A stretch of 9,134 nucleotides of DNA from NCBI GenBank assembly GCA_900551505.1, contig URWK01000040.1, positions 1-9,134 on the forward strand, read 5' to 3'. Positions 1 to 5,952 of this stretch are shown piece by piece. The translations under genes and the position numbers were made by a program. The notes under the pieces were generated by a model. That model was not told where the DNA came from. It made no database searches and was given only the letters and a program-made list of their open reading frames with translations. The stretch is from an uncultured Ruminococcus sp. (GTDB lineage Bacteria > Bacillota > Clostridia > Oscillospirales > Ruminococcaceae). Numbering within the stretch: the first letter of the stretch is position 1; every line of letters starts with the position of its first letter.

Positions 1-56
1 TTAATATTTTTGAGAAGATATAGTAGAATTATTTATGAGTATAGAGGAGTAATTAA

Positions 57-839
57 ATGTACGAACTAATTCTGGACTTAATACAGGGGGTACAGACTGG
101 AATACAGGTCGGAAAATCTATTCTCGACTATCTCAAAAAGCGAGAGGAAGCCTTGCAGAATAAGGAACTTAAGCTTATCGGAAGTGAAGACTTCGGTTTC
201 AGTGGGCAGATTACCGACCTGAGTTACTTTTCAGACAACAAATATATGCCAATTTCGGCAATTGAGAAAATCGAAGACACCGAACTCAGAAACGCCGTAA
301 AAGACAGCTTCACAAAGGCTCAGAAAAAGGGACTAATCACAATTGACAACCAGAAAGGAATTATCAGCATAACCGACAAAGGAACTGCATATATCAAAAA
401 GCCGAAATTTCAGGAAGTCATGCAGAAATTCCAGAAGTCGCCCCTACAGAAACAGCTCGAAATGTACGATATGTTCGGCGTTGAACTCACAGGCACACCA
501 AACGATTTGAATGTATTCAATTTCCAACAGGAAATCAACATTGATGAAATCCTGCGAAATCCTAATCAGGAAGCCGTAAAGAAGATTATGGACAACTTCA
601 TTAAGTTACAGCAAGACGGCATGATTATTCTTAAAGAAAACAATATGCTCAGTCTGACGGAGAGAGGAAAAGCTTTCATCAATAACCCAATCTTTAAATC
701 AAGTACAAGTGGTCTGGCTGAAAAGGCAATAGAAAGCCTTGGAGGAGTTGCGGGAAAAGTGCTTGTAATTACCAAAAAGATTTTAAAAACAGCCGTTCAG
801 ACTGCCGTTACAAGCGTTTCCCCTACCAAAACTCAATAA
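57..839 (+). CDS. Unrecognised protein with two tandem winged-helix-like repeats
   Basis: I do not recognise the family of this 260-residue protein. The ATG is set by an AGAGGAG at 43-49, seven bases upstream. The N-terminus (about 1-32) is an amphipathic helix followed by charged residues. Two units then repeat with a constant offset of 96 residues: about 49-118 and 145-213. Each has predicted helices, a Gly-hydrophobic turn (G92, G188), a short beta hairpin and an ending of the form S-hydrophobic-T-acidic-basic-G (104-109, 199-204), which resembles the wing of winged helix-turn-helix proteins. The C-terminus (219-255) is Ala/Val/Lys-rich, possibly a membrane-binding amphipathic helix. No signal peptide or clear membrane span is seen. 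It lies 126 bp upstream of the T4SS genes on the same strand. A DNA-binding or regulatory role is inference only; a structural or protein-binding role is equally possible. Confidence 0.85.
   Translation: MYELILDLIQGVQTGIQVGKSILDYLKKREEALQNKELKLIGSEDFGFSGQITDLSYFSDNKYMPISAIEKIEDTELRNAVKDSFTKAQKKGLITIDNQKGIISITDKGTAYIKKPKFQEVMQKFQKSPLQKQLEMYDMFGVELTGTPNDLNVFNFQQEINIDEILRNPNQEAVKKIMDNFIKLQQDGMIILKENNMLSLTERGKAFINNPIFKSSTSGLAEKAIESLGGVAGKVLVITKKILKTAVQTAVTSVSPTKTQ
201..410 (+). repeat. Internal protein repeat, copy 1 (residues 49-118)
   Basis: This is the first copy of the duplicated unit in the 57-839 gene. Aligned by eye to copy 2, with a single one-residue gap near residue 99, about 20 of 70 positions are identical, including G50, D54, L55, F58, I66, I69, D83, F85, K87, Q89, G92, S104, T106, G109, A111, I113, P116 and F118. 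The DNA copies have diverged too far to count as a nucleotide repeat, so the duplication is old. Confidence 0.75.
489..695 (+). repeat. Internal protein repeat, copy 2 (residues 145-213)
   Basis: This is the second copy of the duplicated unit. The matching residues sit exactly 96 positions after those of copy 1 up to G188 (G146, D150, L151, F154, I162, I165, D179, F181, K183, Q185). After the gap the offset is 95 (S199, T201, G204, A206, I208, P211, F213). The wing-like stretch S199-L-T-E-R-G204 is the clearest hallmark. Confidence 0.75.
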
Positions 840-965
840 AAAATTCCGCCAATAAGGCGTTTACATAGATATTCTGACGACATCAGGGAGGGCGATAGAT
901 AAACAGACATAAACCACATTCACAAGCAGAAACAAAAAATTAAACTATTACTGGAGGACAAACCA
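840..965 (+). other. Non-coding spacer before the T4SS genes
   Basis: This 126-bp spacer separates the winged-helix-like gene from the pilin candidate. It contains a short inverted repeat (CGCC 847-850 with GGCG 856-859, five-base loop), a purine-rich GGGAGGG at 886-892 with no start codon behind it, and an A-rich stretch before the next ribosome binding site. A promoter for the T4SS operon might be expected here, but no -35/-10 pair with good consensus is visible. Confidence 0.5.
953..957 (+). promoter_or_regulatory. Ribosome binding site of the pilin candidate
   Basis: GGAGG lies eight bases before the ATG at 966. It supports that start for the small membrane protein and rules out the internal ATG at residue 9. 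Confidence 0.85.
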
Positions 966-1301
966 ATGAAGAACGAAAATCAGAAGAAAATGAACAAGAA
1001 TATTGGAAAAATCTCAATCGTGCTTTTCACGCTTACAATGGCAATGATGGCAATGGGGCTTTCCGCATCTGCCACACCTGCCGGAGCAGACACGTCCGCA
1101 ATGAACTCGATGCTTGACGTAGCATTCTGGGTTGTTCGTATCCTTATCGGAGCAATCGGCGGAATACCGGCTTTCATCAAGATTGTTCAGGGTCAGGCTG
1201 ATGAAGACCCAAGAACCAGAAACTCCGGTATCGTGGCACTGGTCATAACAGCGGTGCTTATCGGAGCAATCTCGATTGTCCGCACAACATTCTTCGGCTA
1301 A
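966..1301 (+). CDS. VirB2/Maff2-like small membrane protein, conjugative pilin candidate
   Basis: This 111-residue protein is probably the VirB2-like subunit of the secretion channel. It has a basic N-terminus (1-15), a hydrophobic signal-like segment (about 16-33) and a likely signal peptidase site A34-S35-A36 before T37, leaving a mature form of about 75 residues. Two further hydrophobic helices follow (about 51-75 and 88-107), separated by a polar loop QGQADEDPRTRN at 75-86. This hairpin and the loop pattern (acidic residue, D-P, then an N/S-G-I motif) resemble Maff2-type proteins of Gram-positive mobile elements and the VirB2/TrbC pilin shape. The gene ends in tandem stops (TAATAA), followed at once by a terminator-like hairpin, as would suit a subunit needed in high copy number. 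The family call rests on topology, context and loop resemblance, not on a clear sequence match. Confidence 0.8.
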   Translation: MKNENQKKMNKNIGKISIVLFTLTMAMMAMGLSASATPAGADTSAMNSMLDVAFWVVRILIGAIGGIPAFIKIVQGQADEDPRTRNSGIVALVITAVLIGAISIVRTTFFG

Positions 1302-1316
1302 TAAGTAACAAATTGT

Positions 1317-1351
1317 GGCATAAGGGCTTAGCCCTTGTGCCTTTTAATTTT
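1317..1351 (+). terminator. Intrinsic terminator or attenuator after the pilin gene
   Basis: GGCATAAGGGC (1317-1327) pairs with GCCCTTGTGCC (1331-1341) around a three-base TTA loop. That gives eleven pairs, ten Watson-Crick and one U-G wobble. The stem is followed by TTTTAATTTT (1342-1351), a U-tract interrupted by two As. It starts 15 bases after the pilin stop codon. As the VirB6-like gene follows within 30 bases on the same strand with no visible promoter, partial read-through is more likely than full termination. Confidence 0.8.
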
Positions 1352-1357
1352 AAAAGG
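1340..1357 (+). promoter_or_regulatory. Inverted repeat covering part of a ribosome binding site
   Basis: CCTTTTAATTTTAAAAGG is an inverted repeat that could form a stem of about seven pairs with a four-base loop. Its 3' arm takes the AAAAGG that begins the ribosome binding site of the VirB6-like gene, and its 5' CC is shared with the base of the terminator stem, so the two hairpins compete for those two bases. Regulation of translation is possible, but the stem is AU-rich and weak. Confidence 0.45.
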
Positions 1358-1360
1358 AGG
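1353..1360 (+). promoter_or_regulatory. Ribosome binding site that sets the VirB6-like start
   Basis: AAAGGAGG lies six bases before the ATG at 1367. It rules out the in-frame TTG at 1313, which has no ribosome binding site and whose reading would pass through the terminator hairpin and this site. Confidence 0.9.
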
Positions 1361-1366
1361 TCAGAA

Positions 1367-2572
1367 ATGCACAGAAAAATCATCATTTCAGTAATAACAA
1401 TGATAATTTGCTTACTGCTCAGCCCTTGCCTGAAAGTAAGTGCGATGGTCGAAAACAACAGCGACAGTGTTTTCCCGTTTGGTTTCGGAGATATGGAAAA
1501 TTTAATCATATACCATACGGATAATTCCATCAATCAGACAAAAAACAATATTAACCAGTCTGAGCAGAACACAAAAAACAACATAAATAATGCGGTAAAC
1601 GGTGCTGAAAAGTCTATAAATGACAACATAGATAAGCAGTTTGCCAAAATTGACAAACTGCTCGAAACTGACACAACGGACAAAATGCCAGTTACAGAAA
1701 TGACATATGCTCTTAGCTGTGTTGTACAATGCACAAATGATTTATGGAAAACCGTTAGCGGAACACTTGCAAGGTATGGACAAGTGGACAGTGGAATAAC
1801 AATAGGAACAAACACTTATGGAATTACCGACTATAACTCTGTGATAAACAAATTCGGTACAGTATTTCAGATTTTCGCTTACAGTCTGGCAATGCTGTTT
1901 TTCGCAATCAACATCATGGAAACGGCATTGCAATACGAGCTGATGACGGCAAGAGGGGCGGTAAAGATATTCGGAAGAATATTCGTATCAAAGGTCTGGA
2001 TAGACCTAAGCACCAAAATATGTTTGCTTATTATGCAGATAAATAATGCTTTACTCCAGAGTCTTTTATCAATAGCAGATGATAATATTTATTTCAACAT
2101 ACCGAATATTTCAGAAAATATTCTGGTTACATCACCTACCCCAATTGTAGGGAAAATCATTGACTGGATAATGGCAGTAATTTATTTTCTGCCAGCAATA
2201 TTTATTATTTTGATTATTGGGCTTACGAGTTCATTTATAGTTGTCAAACTGATGATACGCACTTTTGAAATCTCAGCGTTGCTTGTAGTTTCTCCAGTGT
2301 TCTTCGCCTGCATGACAGCAGATACAACACGCCAATACTTTCAGCGATTTATCACAACGTTCATTTCAGTCGTGGTTGAAATTTTATTCATGGCAATTGT
2401 CTATGCGATTGGAACAGAATGGTGCGTTCAGGACTCGACAATAACCGTTATAAATTCACGAAAAGAGTTTACGGTATGGATTTTAGGAGCTATTCCAAAT
2501 GCTATTATGATAATCTCAATGGGAGTTATGATGGTAAAGCCACCAAGAGTGCTGAAAAGTCTCATAGGCTGA
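1367..2572 (+). CDS. VirB6/TrbL-like polytopic T4SS membrane protein
   Basis: This 401-residue protein is the likely inner-membrane channel component of the T4SS. A signal peptide (1-26, basic start, hydrophobic core, V24-S25-A26 before the mature part) is followed by an Asn-rich repeat region (54-97) that would lie outside the cell. Hydrophobic segments then occur at about 165-186, 205-228 (more amphipathic), 266-293, 300-316, 329-348 and 370-389, ending in a short basic tail. Five or six spans, a position between the pilin candidate and PrgI, and the size match VirB6/TrbL-type proteins of Gram-positive elements. No catalytic motif is expected or seen. The stop codon lies eleven bases before the next ATG, so the gene is operonic with prgI. 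Sequence conservation in this family is low, so the assignment leans on topology and gene order. Confidence 0.85.
   Translation: MHRKIIISVITMIICLLLSPCLKVSAMVENNSDSVFPFGFGDMENLIIYHTDNSINQTKNNINQSEQNTKNNINNAVNGAEKSINDNIDKQFAKIDKLLETDTTDKMPVTEMTYALSCVVQCTNDLWKTVSGTLARYGQVDSGITIGTNTYGITDYNSVINKFGTVFQIFAYSLAMLFFAINIMETALQYELMTARGAVKIFGRIFVSKVWIDLSTKICLLIMQINNALLQSLLSIADDNIYFNIPNISENILVTSPTPIVGKIIDWIMAVIYFLPAIFIILIIGLTSSFIVVKLMIRTFEISALLVVSPVFFACMTADTTRQYFQRFITTFISVVVEILFMAIVYAIGTEWCVQDSTITVINSRKEFTVWILGAIPNAIMIISMGVMMVKPPRVLKSLIG
1526..1657 (+). repeat. Four 11-residue (hendecad) repeats in the VirB6-like protein
   Basis: Residues 54-97 divide into four units of eleven: SINQTKNNINQ, SEQNTKNNINN, AVNGAEKSIND and NIDKQFAKIDK. 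Isoleucine occupies the ninth position of all four (62, 73, 84, 95), followed by N or D. Hendecad spacing is typical of right-handed or straight coiled coils. The segment follows the signal peptide and precedes the membrane spans, so it should be extracellular. Confidence 0.65.
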
Positions 2573-2578
2573 GGAGGG
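2573..2578 (+). promoter_or_regulatory. Ribosome binding site of prgI
   Basis: GGAGGG begins directly after the TGA of the VirB6-like gene and lies five bases before the ATG at 2584. It fixes this start and excludes a long in-frame upstream extension from 2419 that would overlap the VirB6-like gene. Confidence 0.85.
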
Positions 2579-2583
2579 TAAAA

Positions 2584-2913
2584 ATGATAAAAGTTAAAGT
2601 TACAAAAAATATCATTAGAAACGGCACAATGTTTCTGGGATTGACATTAAAGCAGATTATCATGGGCGGTGCAAGCTTCGCCATAGGCATTTTGATGGTA
2701 GTATTGCTGAAAGGCAGAATGAGTACAAACGCCATGATGTCGCTCGTTTTCGTGGTAATGCTTGCTCTGCTTGCGACTACGGTAATTCAGATACAGGGGC
2801 TTTCGTTTCCGGAATTTCTTTATCTCTGTCTGAAAGGTGTAGACAAACGACCATACGATGTGAAAGGAGTATTTAATAATGAGATTTCTGAAAATCTTTC
2901 AGAGAAAAAATAA
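2584..2913 (+). CDS. prgI: PrgI family (VirB3-like) T4SS protein
   Basis: This 109-residue inner-membrane protein has a short basic N-terminus with the motif GLTLKQ (19-24), then two hydrophobic helices at about 24-42 and 49-68, then a short cytoplasmic tail. That layout, including the G-L-T-x-K/R-Q stretch just before the first helix, is characteristic of the PrgI family of Gram-positive conjugative elements, regarded as the counterpart of VirB3. It normally sits directly upstream of the VirB4-like ATPase and contacts it, as here. The last 35 bases overlap the ATPase gene, whose ribosome binding site is inside this reading frame, indicating translational coupling. Confidence 0.88.
   Translation: MIKVKVTKNIIRNGTMFLGLTLKQIIMGGASFAIGILMVVLLKGRMSTNAMMSLVFVVMLALLATTVIQIQGLSFPEFLYLCLKGVDKRPYDVKGVFNNEISENLSEKK
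2863..2869 (+). promoter_or_regulatory. Ribosome binding site of the VirB4-like gene, inside prgI
   Basis: AAAGGAG lies nine bases before the ATG at 2879 and within the coding region of prgI, supporting the 35-base overlap of the two genes. Confidence 0.8.
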
Positions 2914-5329
2914 CGATGTGGATAAATTCTTTAAGGAACAGAAAACCGCACAGAAAAGCTCCAGAGGGCTTTTTTTCTCAAAAACCATGACAATTCCGAA
3001 GACTGCACAGGACACCATTCCATTTGTTGAAGCCTATGATAATGGGCTTTTCCTCGTTGATGAAGACACTTATACGCTGATTTTTGCATTTGAGAACATA
3101 GATTACTCACTTCTGAGGGACGAGGAACAGTATGACTGCTATGAAAAGTACCAAAAATTACTCAATGCTTTGCCGACAGACATAAGTTATCAGGAATTCA
3201 TCATGAATTCAAACCTTAACTTGAAGAAACTTGAAAAAGTCTTATCACCGAAAACTACTGAATATGGTACAGATATCTATAACGATTATCTTGACATAAT
3301 GCAGGGCTGTTGCAGACGTGCGGAAAATGCGTCATCAGAGAAAATAATGCTTATCGCAATGACATACAAACCTTACACCAAAATGGACAATGCAAATGTG
3401 TTGTTTAAGTATTACCACGAATTACAGAACTACTTTGCGGAGCTTGGAAGCGACACGAAACAGCTTTTTCCGGAAGAAGTATTCAAAATCCTGCATGAAT
3501 ACTACCACCCATTTGACAACATCGAATTCCTGTTGCCGGACAACATTTTCTCGAAAGGCGGTCGCATAAAGGACTACATAGCCCCGTCAATGTTTGCTTT
3601 TAAGGCAAAAGATATCGAAATGGGCATGGCTCACACGAGAATTTTATATGTTAAGCGTTATGACCGAGAACTTAATGATGAGTTCATTCGTGACCTTGTC
3701 GACAACAACAGCAAAATTGCTGTTTCAAAGCAGATTGTACGACTTGAAAAGCGTGAAGCAATGGAAAAGGTTCGTAAGGAGATTTTTGCTGTGCAGGAAC
3801 AAGTCCAAAGAAGAAAAGAAAATAACCACAAGAGCGGAACAGATTTTGTGCCGTTCAGACTGACAGAAAAAGTTGCGGAGCTTGAAGAACTCCAAAAGAA
3901 ATTGTCCGATAGTACCTGCGAACTTTTTGAATTGGGCATATTCATTTCGGTTTCTGCTCCAACGCTTGAAGAACTCAATTCTCTCACACAGTCAATCCGC
4001 TCAAAAGCCATGCGACATCAGATAGTGCTTGACGTTCTCGTAAGACAGCAAGATAAAGCGATGACAACTGTTTTACCGTTTGCGACAAATAAATTCCGGG
4101 CTAAGAACGGAAACAATGTCAACACTTATCTTCTTTCTGATGCAATGGGTGTGTTAATTCCGTTCAGCTATCGAACATATTTTGCAGAAAACGGGCTTTT
4201 TTACGGCATGAACAAAACCACGGACAGTACCATAATTCTTGACCGTACTTCTGAAATGAACTCAAACGGATTTGTCTTGGGGGCATCTGGCTCAGGAAAA
4301 TCCATGTTTGTGAAATCAGAAATCTGGGACGTTTTACTTAAATATCCTGATGACGAACTGATTGTAATCGACCCGGAAAACGAGTATCTTCCGCTTGTGA
4401 ACACGTTCCACGGCGAAAGGCTTCAACTTTCGGCAAGCTCCCCGACAAAAATGAATATCTTTGACACAGACCTGTCCTATGTGGAAGACGGACAATCCGC
4501 AATTGCTATGAAATCGGAACTTATTATGACCATTGTCGAAACTGCCAAAGGCTCAAAACTCACTGGCGAAGAACGTTCAATTATTGACAGATGCGTAAAT
4601 ATCGTATATGGCGACTTCATCAACAGTAACAACAACAAGGACAAAATCCCGACACTTAAAGAATTTTACTATGTTCTGAAGGAACAGGAAGAAATTGAAG
4701 CCCAAGGCATTGCGAATGTCATTCAGATGTACGCAGTGGGCAACTTCAACACGTTTTCGGAACAAACAAATATTGAAACCAACTCCAAATTTCTTGTTAT
4801 TGACATTTTCAGCATGGGCGAACAGCTCAGAGCAGTCGGCTTACAAATCGTACTGGAATATATCTGGCAGAGAGTGATTGAAAACAAGAAACGTGGTGTC
4901 AGAACATGGGTTTGGATAGATGAATTTTCCATGATGTTCAACGATGGCTCAAACTCCGCAACAATGTCTGGTGATTTCTTCGCCAAAGTTTACAAAAGAA
5001 TCCGTAAGCACGGCGGAGTTGCGACAGCTATCACGCAGAATATCACCGAAATTCTGGAATCATCTCAGGCAACTTCGATGATTTCAAACTCCGAATTTGC
5101 GATACTTCTGCAACAAAAAAATACCGACCTTGCAAAACTGGTCAGTCTGTTCGAGCTTTCGCCAAGTCAGGCAAGTTATCTGAAAACAGGCGAAAAAGGT
5201 TCGGGGTTAATAATCTCAGGGAAAAAGGTTATCCCGTTCCGCAAAGAAATACCCAAAAACAGCATAATGTACAAAATCAGCAGTACAGACTTTAAGGAAC
5301 AGCAGAAAAAAATCCTTGAAAAAGTCTGA
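2879..5329 (+). CDS. virB4: VirB4/TraE-type conjugation ATPase
   Basis: This 816-residue protein is the main ATPase of the conjugative T4SS, expected at the cytoplasmic face of the membrane, where it powers channel assembly and substrate passage. The first ~440 residues form the N-terminal VirB4-type region, with a charged coiled-coil-like stretch at about 280-345. The ATPase domain follows: Walker A GASGSGKS at 468-475 (K474), the VirB4-typical DPENEY at 498-503, Walker B WIDEF at 679-683 (D681, catalytic E682), and the downstream RKHGG...TQN motif with Q720. Length and motif order fit the family, and no frameshift or missing catalytic residue is seen. It follows prgI with overlap and ends eleven bases before the next ATG. 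TraG/VirD4 coupling proteins share the fold, but the N-terminal region and the PrgI partner favour VirB4. Confidence 0.96.
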   Translation: MRFLKIFQRKNNDVDKFFKEQKTAQKSSRGLFFSKTMTIPKTAQDTIPFVEAYDNGLFLVDEDTYTLIFAFENIDYSLLRDEEQYDCYEKYQKLLNALPTDISYQEFIMNSNLNLKKLEKVLSPKTTEYGTDIYNDYLDIMQGCCRRAENASSEKIMLIAMTYKPYTKMDNANVLFKYYHELQNYFAELGSDTKQLFPEEVFKILHEYYHPFDNIEFLLPDNIFSKGGRIKDYIAPSMFAFKAKDIEMGMAHTRILYVKRYDRELNDEFIRDLVDNNSKIAVSKQIVRLEKREAMEKVRKEIFAVQEQVQRRKENNHKSGTDFVPFRLTEKVAELEELQKKLSDSTCELFELGIFISVSAPTLEELNSLTQSIRSKAMRHQIVLDVLVRQQDKAMTTVLPFATNKFRAKNGNNVNTYLLSDAMGVLIPFSYRTYFAENGLFYGMNKTTDSTIILDRTSEMNSNGFVLGASGSGKSMFVKSEIWDVLLKYPDDELIVIDPENEYLPLVNTFHGERLQLSASSPTKMNIFDTDLSYVEDGQSAIAMKSELIMTIVETAKGSKLTGEERSIIDRCVNIVYGDFINSNNNKDKIPTLKEFYYVLKEQEEIEAQGIANVIQMYAVGNFNTFSEQTNIETNSKFLVIDIFSMGEQLRAVGLQIVLEYIWQRVIENKKRGVRTWVWIDEFSMMFNDGSNSATMSGDFFAKVYKRIRKHGGVATAITQNITEILESSQATSMISNSEFAILLQQKNTDLAKLVSLFELSPSQASYLKTGEKGSGLIISGKKVIPFRKEIPKNSIMYKISSTDFKEQQKKILEKV

Positions 5330-5340
5330 GGAGGTGAAAT

Positions 5341-5952
5341 ATGGACATTTCATTCGGAAAGTCAAAAATCAAAGCTCAGGCAAACAGAAAAGCCGAAAAG
5401 CTTTCCCCCGACATCGAAAAAGTCAAGCGTGAAAAACGCAAACAGAGAGAAAAAAGGGAAAAAGAAAGGGTAAGACAGCAGAAAAAACTACAGCGTGAAG
5501 AACAGAAAAAGCAAAAAATACAGGAAAAACAAGACGAAACCATTCAGGACAAGCAGACAATAATTTTCAGAAAGTTCTTTCAGAAGATAAAAACAGACTA
5601 CAATGTGGCTTGTATGTCAGTATATGTATGCGAAAACGGCGTTATCCGAAAATTTATCGGTGAACCGCTTGAAAATAATGTCGTCATTGAGCAATACAGC
5701 TCATTTTCACACACGGTAGTTATTTCCTCCCCTGTAGGCTTGCAGGATAATTTGAAATTTAAAAGCCGATTTATAACAAACTTTAAGATTTCGGAAACTT
5801 CATATATGATATGCCTCTCAAGTTATGCATTTGAAACTTTCCGTAACTCTCAGAAGATAACTGACAAAATCAATAAGTTAATCAGAAAGTTAGGTGATAT
5901 ACAAAATGAACTTACTGTTGGTGTGCAACAGAGCAGTCCGAAAACCGTTTGA
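5341..5952 (+). CDS. Unrecognised basic coiled-coil protein
   Basis: I do not recognise this 203-residue protein. A strong GGAGGTGA at 5330-5337 lies three bases before the ATG and starts directly after the VirB4 stop codon. Residues 27-72 are almost entirely Lys, Arg, Glu and Gln, a long single helix or coiled coil. From about 73 to 165 a compact domain of alternating strands follows, with V/I/F-rich stretches at 88-96, 112-131 and 143-159. A Lys-rich amphipathic helix (168-190) closes the protein. There is no signal peptide or membrane span, so it should be cytoplasmic. Its position between the ATPase and the TadZ-like protein, and the 47-base overlap with the latter, suggest a partner of one or both. 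The basic helix could bind DNA, acidic protein surfaces or membrane; this is inference. Confidence 0.85.
   Translation: MDISFGKSKIKAQANRKAEKLSPDIEKVKREKRKQREKREKERVRQQKKLQREEQKKQKIQEKQDETIQDKQTIIFRKFFQKIKTDYNVACMSVYVCENGVIRKFIGEPLENNVVIEQYSSFSHTVVISSPVGLQDNLKFKSRFITNFKISETSYMICLSSYAFETFRNSQKITDKINKLIRKLGDIQNELTVGVQQSSPKTV
5892..5898 (+). promoter_or_regulatory. Ribosome binding site that sets the TadZ-like start
   Basis: AGGTGAT matches the 3' part of the consensus AGGAGGTGAT and lies seven bases before the ATG at 5906. It favours this start over the in-frame GTG at 5894, which lies inside the site itself. It is located inside the upstream coiled-coil gene. Confidence 0.7.

Noticed and set aside
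1..56. Promoter for the first gene (TTGAGA at 10-15 with an AT-rich stretch downstream)
   Set aside because: At normal spacing the -10 match is poor and the transcript would start too close to the ribosome binding site at 43-49; the real promoter is probably upstream of the window.
847..859. CGCC/GGCG hairpin as terminator of the first gene
   Set aside because: Only four pairs and a three-base T run follow; too weak to call a terminator.
1313..1366. Upstream TTG start that would lengthen the VirB6-like protein by 18 residues
   Set aside because: It has no ribosome binding site and would translate through the terminator hairpin and the good ribosome binding site at 1353-1360; the signal peptide begins properly at 1367.
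2419..2583. In-frame upstream extension of prgI
   Set aside because: It overlaps the VirB6-like coding region in another frame, lacks family-like sequence, and the site at 2573-2578 clearly serves the ATG at 2584.
3194..3210. Perfect inverted repeat GAATTCAT-C-ATGAATTC
   Set aside because: It lies inside the VirB4-like coding region, forms only a one-base loop and has no partner sites nearby; most likely chance.
3594..4011. Open frames on both strands inside the VirB4-like gene
   Set aside because: They have unusual composition (Ser- or Arg-rich) and lie in a region with continuous VirB4 coding; no independent signals.
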